Shown: positions 38,593 through 49,330 of the stretch, in pieces
Position numbering within the stretch: the stretch's first letter is position 1
Layout: the number at the start of each line of letters is the position of its first letter
Assembly (NCBI RefSeq): GCF_027557445.1
Contig: NZ_CP106841.1
Span: 1-64,000, forward strand
Reading direction: 5' to 3'
DNA length: 64,000 bases
DNA from: Paenalcaligenes faecalis
GTDB lineage: Bacteria > Pseudomonadota > Gammaproteobacteria > Burkholderiales > Burkholderiaceae_B
Notes under the pieces: model-generated
What the model was told of the DNA's origin: nothing
The model's input: only the letters and a program-made list of their open reading frames with translations
Database searches by the model: none
Program-made: the position numbers and the translations under genes

Positions 38593-40485
38593 ATGTTGGG
38601 TTCTATACCCGCGACTCAATGCGGGCGGTGGTTACAAAGGCGCGTGCTGCTCCTTTTCACCTTATTATTTAGCCTAGGCTTATGGTATAGCCCTGCTCAG
38701 GCGTTTGACGATTTTTTAGACCCTGAACAGGCTTTTCAATTAGCCGTAGCGACTCATAGCCCGACTGAAATCGATGTGCATTTTAAAATCGCGCCTGAAT
38801 ACTATATGTATCAGTCGCGATTTGCGTTTTCACTGAATGGGGATGAGAACGGGATTACGGATGCGGCGTTTCCTCCGGCTAAAGTAATTTATGATCCCAC
38901 CTTTGATGAAGACATGGCGGTGTATCGTGAGCAGGTAACGATTCGCGTTCCGATTCCTTCCGGCAAGGGCTTGCCTGGCTTACCCCTTAAGTTTGATATT
39001 AGCTATCAAGGCTGTGCCGATGCTGGCTTATGTTATTCGCCAATGACACAGACCATCCAGTTAGTGGCCGCTAATGAGGGCTACCGGGCGCAGGGGCCAT
39101 GGGTGGTTGATACGGTGCCTGCACCTCTAGACCATGTGATAGAGCCTCCTGCGCAGGCTGTGAGCTTCTCAGAGGCCTTTAGTTTAAGTGATACGGGGAT
39201 TGCTGGCTTCTTGTCTCAAGCCTCTGGCATAGAGATGATGGCGCTGGCCTTTGTATTAGGGCTGCTACTGTCTTTTACTCCTTGCGTATTACCGATGGTG
39301 CCTATTTTGCTCAGTATTATTGCAGGCCAAGGCATTAAAACCACTGATTCGCGCTGGCGGGGTTTATCTTTAGCGGCGGCTTATGTCCTAGGGATGTCGT
39401 TGGTGTACACCGCTTTGGGTGTTGCGGCAGGGTTGGCTGGGGCCAGTCTTGCGGCATGGCTACAAACCCCATGGGTACTCAGCTTATTTGCCGTCATATT
39501 AGCGGTATTAGCCTTATCTATGTTTGATGTCTATAACTTACAAGTACCAGCCAGCATGCAGTCCTCTCTACAAGGACGCTTATCTAAAATCCCCGGCGGT
39601 AAATATGGCGGTGTGTTTTTGATGGGGATGTTGTCAGCCTTAATTGTGGGCCCATGTGTGGCCGCTCCTCTTGCTGGTGTTTTGCTATTTATTTCTCAGA
39701 CTGGCGATGTGGTGTTAGGCGGGGCGACGCTATTTGCCTTAGCGTGGGGATCTGGTGCGCTCTTATTGGTCGTCGGGGCTTCTTCCGGGGCGTTGTTGCC
39801 TAAGGCTGGGGGCTGGATGAATGGCATTAAATATGGCTTTGGGATTTTATTGCTAGCGACCGCATGGTGGATGGTGAATTCGGTATTACCGATATGGGTG
39901 CTGATGCTAGGTTGGGCGGTTTTAGCCATCTGGTCTGCCTCGTTGTTGGGCGCGTTCCGTCGTCTCGCAGATGATGCCTCTGTATTTCAACAGCTATTAA
40001 AGGGTTTAGGCATTTTGGTGGCGGTGTGGGCCGTGGCTCTTATCGTAGGGGTGGCCTCTGGTAGCCGTAGTATTACACAGCCTTTAGCGGGATTTGGAGC
40101 AAGCGTCGGCTCTGTTGCTTCCGTAACGGCCCCTCCTTTTCAACCGATTACCTCAGTGGCGGAATTAGATGCCGCGCTAGCCGCTGCGGACCGTCCTGTC
40201 ATGGTGGATTTTTATGCGGATTGGTGTGTGTCATGCATCGAGATGGAGCAGTTCACGTTTACCGATCCAGAGGTCGCTCAGAAAATGGGCAACATGATTT
40301 TGCTTCAGGCGGATGTGACTAAAAATACGCCTAATGACCGCGAACTATTAAAACGGTTTAGCTTATTTGGGCCTCCCGGTATTATTTTCTTTGATGCCGC
40401 TGGCAATGAGTTACCCGACCCAAGGGTGATAGGATTTATGCCCGCAGATAGGTTTAGTCAGGAATTAAACAAAGTCATGCGTTAA
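38593..40485 (+). CDS. dsbD: Thiol:disulfide interchange protein DsbD
   Basis: This 630-aa protein has an N-terminal signal segment, a periplasmic alpha domain with a Cys pair (CADAGLCYS), and an eight-TM beta domain with FTPCVLPMVPI and VGPCVAAPL. The C-terminal thioredoxin-like gamma domain has the CVSC active site in ADWCVSCIEME. It passes electrons from cytoplasmic thioredoxin to periplasmic DsbC and cytochrome c maturation, which fits the resB-ccsA and cytochrome c genes nearby. TTG and ATG alternatives exist near the start. AAAGGA precedes the chosen ATG. Confidence 0.97.
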   Translation: MLGSIPATQCGRWLQRRVLLLFTLLFSLGLWYSPAQAFDDFLDPEQAFQLAVATHSPTEIDVHFKIAPEYYMYQSRFAFSLNGDENGITDAAFPPAKVIYDPTFDEDMAVYREQVTIRVPIPSGKGLPGLPLKFDISYQGCADAGLCYSPMTQTIQLVAANEGYRAQGPWVVDTVPAPLDHVIEPPAQAVSFSEAFSLSDTGIAGFLSQASGIEMMALAFVLGLLLSFTPCVLPMVPILLSIIAGQGIKTTDSRWRGLSLAAAYVLGMSLVYTALGVAAGLAGASLAAWLQTPWVLSLFAVILAVLALSMFDVYNLQVPASMQSSLQGRLSKIPGGKYGGVFLMGMLSALIVGPCVAAPLAGVLLFISQTGDVVLGGATLFALAWGSGALLLVVGASSGALLPKAGGWMNGIKYGFGILLLATAWWMVNSVLPIWVLMLGWAVLAIWSASLLGAFRRLADDASVFQQLLKGLGILVAVWAVALIVGVASGSRSITQPLAGFGASVGSVASVTAPPFQPITSVAELDAALAAADRPVMVDFYADWCVSCIEMEQFTFTDPEVAQKMGNMILLQADVTKNTPNDRELLKRFSLFGPPGIIFFDAAGNELPDPRVIGFMPADRFSQELNKVMR

Positions 40486-40495
40486 ATAAACAAAG

Positions 40496-40525
40496 AAAAA
40501 GGGTCAGCTAATGCTGACCCTTTTT
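40496..40525. terminator. Bidirectional terminator between dsbD and hemB
   Basis: The stem AAAAAGGGTCAGC / GCTGACCCTTTTT with a TAAT loop lies between two converging genes and has A and T tracts on both sides, so it can stop both transcripts. Confidence 0.93.
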
Positions 40526-40558
40526 ACGCTTTAATCGTGATTTATAAAAATAAATCGC

Positions 40559-42195
<1,637 letters not shown>

Positions 42196-42233
42196 GATTG
42201 CAGCAATTTCCGTTTAATTTTATAGCTCTATTG

Positions 42234-42239
42234 TATAAT
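42234..42239 (+). promoter_or_regulatory. Consensus -10 box in the engB / cytochrome c4 divergent region
   Basis: A perfect TATAAT lies 119 bases before the cytochrome gene. The -35 region is poor (CGTTTA at 17 bases), so this is only a candidate promoter. Confidence 0.35.
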
Positions 42240-42357
42240 CACTGAGTTTAATACAGTATCGTCGTGTTCTTGGCAAAGATTCTTTAGCAGAATGCGGCGG
42301 GTTTGGCGGCGTAGGCCCTTTGCTTATTCCAGTTGAATCGCGATTGTCGAGGACTTC

Positions 42358-43053
42358 ATGAAGCGCGTGCTATCAAAATTTATTATCACAAGCAGCCTAA
42401 TCGCGGGTTGTTCCGTGCTGAATTTCGCTTATGCAGCGGACGCAGCAAAACCCGACCTACAGAAAGGCGAACAGCTCTATCTTAATGGCAATATGGCTAA
42501 AGGTGTATTGGCCTGTGTGACCTGTCATGGTGACGCAGGTAATAGTACCCTAGAGGCAAACCCTAATTTGGCGCAACAGCCTTTTGAGTACATCGTTAAA
42601 CAGCTTGGTGATTTTCGCCCTAAAAAAGATGACGTACCAGCGACTCGTTTAGCGGCAGGTGGTGCACCTGCTGTGATGGCAAGCATTGTTGCTAATATGA
42701 CATCAGAGGAAATGCGCGATGTGGCGTATTACCTCAGTCAACAAACTCTAGACCCAACCAAAGCCGCAACAGCGACAAAAATGGAAACCCTAGAGCGTGG
42801 ACAGAAAATTTGGCGTGGTGGTTTACCTGAGCGTGGCGTTGCTGCCTGTGCAGCCTGTCACTCACCCAATGGTGCTGGTCTTCCTGGCCAATACCCACGA
42901 CTAAGCGGGCAGTTCCCGTCTTACATTGCAGAGCAACTTCGCTTGTTCCGCAGTGGCGATCGTAATAATCAAATCATGATGCATGATATCGCTGATCGTA
43001 TGAACGATGCTGATATCGACGCTGTGGCTGATTACGCTGCAGGTTTGCGCTAA
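42358..43053 (+). CDS. Dihaem cytochrome c4-type protein
   Basis: This 231-aa exported cytochrome has two CxxCH haem sites (CVTCHGDAG and CAACHSPNG), each starting a cytochrome c fold with downstream Met-containing segments. This is the c4 plan of two similar halves. The N-terminus is a signal peptide that could be cut after AYA. It also contains IAGC, a lipobox-like string, so a lipid anchor is possible. It would carry electrons to a terminal oxidase, and its maturation enzymes resB-ccsA follow directly. Confidence 0.92.
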   Translation: MKRVLSKFIITSSLIAGCSVLNFAYAADAAKPDLQKGEQLYLNGNMAKGVLACVTCHGDAGNSTLEANPNLAQQPFEYIVKQLGDFRPKKDDVPATRLAAGGAPAVMASIVANMTSEEMRDVAYYLSQQTLDPTKAATATKMETLERGQKIWRGGLPERGVAACAACHSPNGAGLPGQYPRLSGQFPSYIAEQLRLFRSGDRNNQIMMHDIADRMNDADIDAVADYAAGLR

Positions 43054-43074
43054 TCGCTTTTTTGATTGATACAC

Positions 43075-43113
43075 AAAGCTCACCTTGTCTGGCCAAACCA
43101 CAAGGTGGGCTTT
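43075..43113 (+). terminator. Probable terminator after the cytochrome c4 gene
   Basis: The stem AAAGCTCACCTTGT / ACAAGGTGGGCTTT lies 21 bases after the stop. It has one non-paired position and only a short T stretch, so it may be partial. Confidence 0.6.
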
Positions 43114-43220
43114 GCTGTGTTTGACCTATAAAAATTTAGTATAAAGGTGGGGAACTTATCATCGAATCCCTACTCTAATGGTGTCAGCCATTTACCCATT
43201 TATCTTATAAAAGTAATTCT

Positions 43221-45287
43221 GTGACTGTATCCACCACTCAACGTCGCGCTAGCTCCGAAGACGTATTTGAACTCTTGGGTTCCATGCGTTTTGCGGTTAG
43301 TATGCTGGTCTTTATCTGTGTAGCCAGCTTAATAGGAACCGTTGTTGCGCAAAATCAGGCAATCAACACCTACATTGATCAGTTTGGCCCTTTTTGGACA
43401 GCTCTATTTGATAAGTTCACCATCTGGAATGTTTACAACAGTTGGTGGTTTTTGGTCATTATGGGTTTTTTGGTGGTATCCACCACCTTATGTGTGATCC
43501 GTAACACACCAAAGATGCTAAAAGACGCCAGTGCCTTTCGCGAATATGTGCGTGGCTCCAGTTTACGTGCCTTCCCTCATCGGGTCGAGATCGAATCAGA
43601 CCATAACCCCCAAGCAAACCTAGAGCCTGTTCAATCATGGCTCAAGTCTCATGGATATGCATATAAAGTGCGCAATGATGAGGACGGCAGCTATATGGTG
43701 GCGGCTAAAAAAGGGGGCGCAAACCGGCTAGGTTATATTTTTGGGCACGTAGCGATTGTGGTGATCTGTATCGGTGGCTTGTTAGATAGCGAACTACCAA
43801 TTCGTATCCAAGTTTGGCTGGGAGACAAATCCGCCATTACTGAAAACATGTTTGTGTCACAGGTTCCCGAATCAGGTCGGTTAAGTCTGTCAAACCCCAG
43901 CTACCGTGCCAATATGCTATTGCCCGAAGGCTCCAAAACGTCTCACGCTATTGTCAGTTATGGCGAAGGCGTTTTGATTCAGCCTGTGCCATTTATTGTG
44001 GAATTAAAACGGTTTATTATTGATTACTATTCGACCGGAATGCCCAGCAATTTTAAAAGCGAGGTAGAGGTCATTGACGAAGAGCGTGGCGAACGTTTTT
44101 CTCAGGTGATTGAGGTGAATGAGCCGTTACGTTATCGGGGCGTAACCGTTTATCAGTCAGGTTTTGATGATGGTGGCAGTAAATTACGCTTAGGCGTGCA
44201 TTCTTTGGTCGGCAGTGATTTTGAGCCAACTCGACTAGAGGCCACCGTAGGCGACACCAACGTTCCTATTGTTTATAACAAGGATACCGGTGATCGCGTT
44301 AACGCCACGTTCACTGAATTACGGGTCTTTAACGTAGAGGACCTAACCGACGGCTCGCCGCAGCCTAAAGCGCTCATGGATCATGTGGCATCGGTGGCGG
44401 GTTCCAGTGTTAAACCTAAAGATGACCACCTGACGAATGTAGGGCCCAGCATTCATTATCGTTTAACGACAAATGATGGTCAGTCATTTGATTACGTGAA
44501 CTACATGGTTCCCATGATGTTGGATGATTTCCCTGTATTTTTATTAGGGATGCGTCGTAATCAGGCCGATTTTTTCCGTTATGTGCGGATTCCCGCCGAC
44601 TCAAAAAGCACGATGTCTGAGTTTATGCAGTTGCGCGCAGCTGCGACAGATACAGACTTACTAAAATTAGCTGCTAAACGATTTGCGATGCGCAGTGGGC
44701 AGGTAGACGCGGGTTCCTTAATGGAGCTAGCCTCATTTAAAACCATTGAAACCTTTATGCAGCGCGGCTTTAACGGCATTATAGAGCCGGTCCCCGAGGC
44801 CGAGCGTGAGCGTATTCTGGGTCTAACAGTACCCATGCTACAGATGACTCTGCTTGAATTGCGCAATATCGTGCGCGAGGAGCAGGGCTTAGAACCAATT
44901 AATTACAGCGGTGAAAAGGGTGAGCGCGAAGAACAGTGGGTACAGCTTGCACTCTTAGCTTTTGCTAATATGCCAGAGTATCCCGCGCCAGTTATCTTAA
45001 CCTTAGATGGTTTTGACCAGGTTCAAGCCAGTGTTTTTCAGGTTGCGCGTAGCCCGGGCATGTATATTGTTTATACCGGTAGCTTATTTTTAGTTATTGG
45101 TATTTTTGTCATGATTTATATTCGTGACCGTCGTATTTGGGTGTGGGTACGTCCTAATGGTACAGGTAGCTTATTAACTGCTGCTATGACATCCCAACGT
45201 CGTAACTTAGATTTTCAACAGGAATTCCAGCGCTTCCAAACCGCTTTCCAGCGCTTGTCAGCCAACAGAGGTAACGAAAATGTCTAA
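43221..45287 (+). CDS. resB: Cytochrome c biogenesis protein ResB (System II)
   Basis: This is a 688-aa ResB/CcsB protein starting at GTG. Three N-terminal membrane segments (SMRFAVSMLVFICVASLIGT, VYNSWWFLVIMGFLVVSTT, LGYIFGHVAIVVICIGGLLD) are followed by a large periplasmic domain and a fourth segment near the C-terminus. It works with CcsA to export haem and attach it to CxxCH sites such as those of the c4 protein upstream. Its last 8 bases overlap the ccsA start, so the pair is translationally coupled. Confidence 0.95.
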   Translation: MTVSTTQRRASSEDVFELLGSMRFAVSMLVFICVASLIGTVVAQNQAINTYIDQFGPFWTALFDKFTIWNVYNSWWFLVIMGFLVVSTTLCVIRNTPKMLKDASAFREYVRGSSLRAFPHRVEIESDHNPQANLEPVQSWLKSHGYAYKVRNDEDGSYMVAAKKGGANRLGYIFGHVAIVVICIGGLLDSELPIRIQVWLGDKSAITENMFVSQVPESGRLSLSNPSYRANMLLPEGSKTSHAIVSYGEGVLIQPVPFIVELKRFIIDYYSTGMPSNFKSEVEVIDEERGERFSQVIEVNEPLRYRGVTVYQSGFDDGGSKLRLGVHSLVGSDFEPTRLEATVGDTNVPIVYNKDTGDRVNATFTELRVFNVEDLTDGSPQPKALMDHVASVAGSSVKPKDDHLTNVGPSIHYRLTTNDGQSFDYVNYMVPMMLDDFPVFLLGMRRNQADFFRYVRIPADSKSTMSEFMQLRAAATDTDLLKLAAKRFAMRSGQVDAGSLMELASFKTIETFMQRGFNGIIEPVPEAERERILGLTVPMLQMTLLELRNIVREEQGLEPINYSGEKGEREEQWVQLALLAFANMPEYPAPVILTLDGFDQVQASVFQVARSPGMYIVYTGSLFLVIGIFVMIYIRDRRIWVWVRPNGTGSLLTAAMTSQRRNLDFQQEFQRFQTAFQRLSANRGNENV

Positions 45288-46641
45288 TACTGCCGCTTCT
45301 TCTGCGCCCTCTATGTGGAGCGAGGATTTACGCGCTCCCAGTGGGGATTCTCGTGGGGTGCGTGGTCGTCCCACCATAAGTGATGCTATTTATTTTGTCG
45401 TATTGGCATTAGCTGTTGTTTTTTGTCTGAAAACCTACCCAGACAGCATGGACTATTACGAACGCATCATTCTGATGGCAACCGTGCCTTTGCTGGTGTG
45501 GATGGGTTGGTTATGGCGACCCTTACGGACAATGACGGTGGTAGTGAGCTTGGTGGCGCTATTTGCCATTTGGCTCTATAGCCCAGATGGTAGTTTGGCC
45601 AATGGCGATATCAATCGCTCCGAAACGGTGTTTTTCCTTAAATATCTGATTTCATCTCAATCGGCTATTTTATGGATGTGTGCTCTGTTTGTGATTGCAA
45701 CCGCCATGTACTGGATTGGTATGGTCAGCTCTACGGCAGCGTGGATAGGCTCCGGATTAACATGGGCCGCTGTCTATGCGGGCGCAATTGGACTACTGGT
45801 GCGTTGGCGCGAAGGGCATTTACTAGGCCCAGATATTGGGCATATACCTGTCAGTAACTTATACGAAGTCTTTGTGCTTTTTGCTCTCATGACGGCGATG
45901 TTTTACCTGTATTACGAACGTCGCTATGCAACGCGAGCCTTAGGTGGCTTCGTCTTATTGGTCGTGTCGTCGGTGGTGGTATTTTTGTTGTGGTATTCAT
46001 TTACCCGCGATGCACATCAAATCCAACCACTCGTTCCTGCCCTAAAAAGCTGGTGGATGAAAATTCACGTGCCAGCTAACTTTATCGGTTATGGCACCTT
46101 TGCGCTCTCTGCTATGGTTGGCTTGGCCTATTTAGTGAAAGAGAATGGTGAGACGAAATCATGGGCAAAACTCTCGCCTGTATTTATTCTGGGTGTGTTG
46201 TTATGTGCCGAACCCTTAATTTTTAGCTCAGGTAAATTCTCTGCGACATGGATGCTGTACTTTGGTATCAGTGCCATTATTGTGGGTTTGATCTTAGCTT
46301 TCCGCGGCCCGATTTCAAAACGATTGCCATCACTAGAGATCCTAGATGACATTATGTATCGGGCCATCGCGGTTGGCTTTGCCTTCTTTACTATCGCGAC
46401 GATTTTAGGGGCGTTGTGGGCGGCAGATGCGTGGGGTACTTACTGGCAGTGGGATCCTAAAGAAACCTGGGCTCTGATCGTTTGGCTGAACTATGCCGCG
46501 TGGTTGCACATGCGATTCATGAAAGGCTTGCGTGGTACGTTTAGTGCTTACTGGGCTTTGGTGGGATTGATTATTACTAGCTTTGCCTTTTTAGGCGTAA
46601 ATATGTTTTTATCAGGGCTACACTCGTACGGCGAGCTGTAA
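45280..46641 (+). CDS. ccsA: Cytochrome c biogenesis protein CcsA (System II)
   Basis: This 453-aa polytopic haem-handling protein has the conserved tryptophan-rich haem motif WGTYWQWDPKETWALIVWL and flanking His residues. Upstream is HIPVSNLYEVFVLFAL, typical of CcsA/CcmF-type proteins. It forms the cytochrome c synthase with ResB. The N-terminal ~20 residues are an unstructured extension. Confidence 0.95.
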   Translation: MSNTAASSAPSMWSEDLRAPSGDSRGVRGRPTISDAIYFVVLALAVVFCLKTYPDSMDYYERIILMATVPLLVWMGWLWRPLRTMTVVVSLVALFAIWLYSPDGSLANGDINRSETVFFLKYLISSQSAILWMCALFVIATAMYWIGMVSSTAAWIGSGLTWAAVYAGAIGLLVRWREGHLLGPDIGHIPVSNLYEVFVLFALMTAMFYLYYERRYATRALGGFVLLVVSSVVVFLLWYSFTRDAHQIQPLVPALKSWWMKIHVPANFIGYGTFALSAMVGLAYLVKENGETKSWAKLSPVFILGVLLCAEPLIFSSGKFSATWMLYFGISAIIVGLILAFRGPISKRLPSLEILDDIMYRAIAVGFAFFTIATILGALWAADAWGTYWQWDPKETWALIVWLNYAAWLHMRFMKGLRGTFSAYWALVGLIITSFAFLGVNMFLSGLHSYGEL

Positions 46642-46643
46642 TA

Positions 46644-46685
46644 ATAGGCACTCAACACACATTTCATCGCCTGTTGAGTGCCTAT
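46644..46685. terminator. Bidirectional terminator between ccsA and the GGDEF-EAL gene
   Basis: A 13-bp perfect stem (ATAGGCACTCAAC / GTTGAGTGCCTAT) lies between converging genes and includes the stop codon of the minus-strand gene. Confidence 0.85.
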
Positions 46686-49174
46686 TTATGTGTGATTTCT
46701 TGAATATAGTTAATGATGGCAGGGTCTTTAATTAAGGCCCTAATATCATCTGCTTTCACAATATCTTCAGGGGATCGGGGTTTAGAGACCGCAAACCCTT
46801 GGGCGTAATGCACGCCCATTTCTTTTAGTTTAGCTAGGGTGTCTACGTCCTCTACCCATTCTGCAACGCAAGTCATGCCTAGGTTGCGGGCTAACTCCAC
46901 AATAGTACGGACAATGGCAATATTGCTTTCTTTTCTTAGCATGTCTTGAATGAGCGCCCCATCTATTTTAATGGAGTTAGCAGGCAGTTCACGCAGATAA
47001 GAAAAAGACGTATATCCTGCCCCAAAATCATCTAAAGCAATACGAACCCCTTTTTGCTGTAGACGCAGCATGAAGTCTCGGGTACGAGTCAGGTCTTGCA
47101 GGGCTACGCCCTCTGTAATCTCTACGCAAAGCTTATTTAGTAAATGTTTATAACTATCTAAAATGGCAAAGAGATCTGTCACAAACTTGTCATTATTTAG
47201 AGAATAACCGCTTAGGTTAACGTTGATTTGCTTGGTGCTTGCTAAATGCTGTTGATTTGAGTTTAGCCAGTCTAACGTCGCCATAAACACCCATTTATCA
47301 ATGATACTAATGGTGCCATTTTCCTCTGCATCAGGGATAAAGGTATGCAGGGGAATAAGCTCGCCATTATCTCGGCGGATACGTAGTAAAACTTCTACAT
47401 TTAATGAGGCTAATGGGTTTTGTAAATCCATCAACGGCTGCATTTCAACAAATAGGCCTCTGGTTGTACCATTTTCAAGGTGCTCGAATAGCTGGAGTTC
47501 TTCGGCGCGGTACTGCATTTCTTTGGAGTTATGCTCATACAGAACAAAGTCAGTGTTGCGACGTAAGGCGTCTACACAGGCGCTTTGAGCAGTGCGTAAG
47601 GCGGCTTGCTCATCCATGCCTTCACCTATCTCAACTAAACCAAGGTGTACATTTAGCTCGTAGTCTCTAAAGGGGGTGGAGATAACCGTCTTATTGAGTT
47701 TACTGGTGATCTCTATGGCAAGCTCTTGGGCCTTTTCTGCTGTTGTGTTGTTGAGTAAGAAGACAAAATCATCGCTACCAATACGCCCAAATGAGTGGCG
47801 TTGTTTCAGTACGTCATTGATGCGCAGACTGACCTCTTGAAGTAGTGCATCGCCAGAGGCATGACCGTAGGTACGATTCACATGGTTAACGTGATTGACA
47901 TCCAAGTAGGCAATAAAACAAGGCTGATGATGGCCTAGATTATGGATGGCATATTGCAATGCTTTTTCTAGGCCACGCTGGTTTAAGACCTGCGTGACGG
48001 GATCGTTATCTGCCATCGCTTTGAGGCGATTTAGCGTGTTCATGTAGGGCGTAATGTCTTGTAAGGTTAAGACATAGCCCTCTGGGATCGTATTGGCATG
48101 TAAGGCGAATAAAGGCTTTTGTACATCCAGCATCGATTTTGTTGAGTTAAGTTGGATTTCTGTATATTTACCCGCCTGAGTGCGTTTTACGATATGTTTC
48201 CAGTTTTGGTCAGGGAAAAGCATACCCCATACTAAAGGGCGAGGCTGGGAGAGCTTAGCGCACAGACGTCTAAAGGCCCTATTCGAACGTAAAATTTGCC
48301 CCTCATGGTTGATTTTTAAAACAGAAAAAGGGCTGTTTTGGTAGTTAGAGCGTAGCTCGTTTTGACTCTGTTGTAATTGACTGATGCGGCTTGCGATCCC
48401 AAATACGATCATGCTGTTGCAGAGTATGAGGAAAATTGAGGCATTGAAGTGTGATAGGACTGTATTGCCTATAGAAAGCAAACTAAGTAACGATGAGGCT
48501 AGAGCGCTAACAAGAATACTAAGTAGGATGATTTGCCAGCCATATAAATTCACCCGCTCAATCAAGACACGTTGCACACTAAGAGTCAGGGCAATAAGTA
48601 AGGCCAGCGGTATAATAACGGCCGTCACAGCGTGAAATAGACCTGGAGCTGGAATCAACGAAAGGATAAAAACCCCTAGAGCAATAAGCCCCAGTATGCT
48701 GTTTTTTTGGTTGCTTGATGGCGATATGTTTAAGCTAAATTGCAGCAGTTGTTGGCTTAAAATAAAGTACATGCCCACCGTGATTTGATTGATATAGCTC
48801 GTCAAATAAACCGGTATTTGTAGTTGCATCCAAAATGCATCCATTCCAAGCATATAGCTGCCCAGACGCAAGTTACAAAGAATCCACGCAGCACTAATTA
48901 GGAAAAAGCGATTTTTTTTATAAAAGGCAATCAGGGCGGTAAAAACAGCAAAGCTTAATAACGCGCCCTCAATGAGGTGGTAGTTATGGAGCTGAGTGAT
49001 TGATGAGCTAAAGCTGATGACCTGTAGAGACGGGTTTGGAGCTAAGAACAGTAGACTGAGCAGAGACAGTACTGCAATCAGCCCTGGGATATATAGGGAC
49101 GCCAAACGGTAGTTGAAAGCAAGCAGCTTCCAACGTCCAATAAACTTGATTGGTAAAGCCTTTAACCCCGTCAT
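46682..49174 (-). CDS. Membrane-bound GGDEF-EAL cyclic-di-GMP protein
   Basis: This is an 830-aa protein. Residues about 20-270 hold seven or eight membrane segments forming a sensor region. A PAS-like segment (NSPFSVLKINHEGQILRSNR) and a GGDEF domain follow. The GGDEF signature is GSDDF, probably inactive as a cyclase. The EAL domain has EVL in place of EAL but keeps INVNLSGYSL, CVEITEG, ALDDFGAGYTSFSYL and SIKIDG, so phosphodiesterase activity is likely. Such a protein would lower c-di-GMP, the ligand of LapD in this window. Any link to the lap genes is inference. It is a single-gene unit on the minus strand. Confidence 0.9.
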   Translation of the reverse strand: MTGLKALPIKFIGRWKLLAFNYRLASLYIPGLIAVLSLLSLLFLAPNPSLQVISFSSSITQLHNYHLIEGALLSFAVFTALIAFYKKNRFFLISAAWILCNLRLGSYMLGMDAFWMQLQIPVYLTSYINQITVGMYFILSQQLLQFSLNISPSSNQKNSILGLIALGVFILSLIPAPGLFHAVTAVIIPLALLIALTLSVQRVLIERVNLYGWQIILLSILVSALASSLLSLLSIGNTVLSHFNASIFLILCNSMIVFGIASRISQLQQSQNELRSNYQNSPFSVLKINHEGQILRSNRAFRRLCAKLSQPRPLVWGMLFPDQNWKHIVKRTQAGKYTEIQLNSTKSMLDVQKPLFALHANTIPEGYVLTLQDITPYMNTLNRLKAMADNDPVTQVLNQRGLEKALQYAIHNLGHHQPCFIAYLDVNHVNHVNRTYGHASGDALLQEVSLRINDVLKQRHSFGRIGSDDFVFLLNNTTAEKAQELAIEITSKLNKTVISTPFRDYELNVHLGLVEIGEGMDEQAALRTAQSACVDALRRNTDFVLYEHNSKEMQYRAEELQLFEHLENGTTRGLFVEMQPLMDLQNPLASLNVEVLLRIRRDNGELIPLHTFIPDAEENGTISIIDKWVFMATLDWLNSNQQHLASTKQINVNLSGYSLNNDKFVTDLFAILDSYKHLLNKLCVEITEGVALQDLTRTRDFMLRLQQKGVRIALDDFGAGYTSFSYLRELPANSIKIDGALIQDMLRKESNIAIVRTIVELARNLGMTCVAEWVEDVDTLAKLKEMGVHYAQGFAVSKPRSPEDIVKADDIRALIKDPAIINYIQEITHK

Positions 49175-49296
49175 AAAAACAGCCCATGTGCAGCAGGCAG
49201 TCTGTGTAGGCTACCTAAATATAATCTTACATAATGATTAAGAATAATTACATCTTAACAATTATTAACAACTATAACCTTACAATCTTTATGGGC

Positions 49297-49322
49297 AAAA
49301 AGACAGCCCTTTTCAGGGCTGT
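49297..49322 (-). terminator. Terminator downstream of lysA
   Basis: On the minus strand, an ACAGCCCT / AGGGCTGT stem with a GAAA loop is followed by CTTTTT. It lies right after the lysA stop. Confidence 0.9.
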
Positions 49323-49330
49323 TTAGGGGT

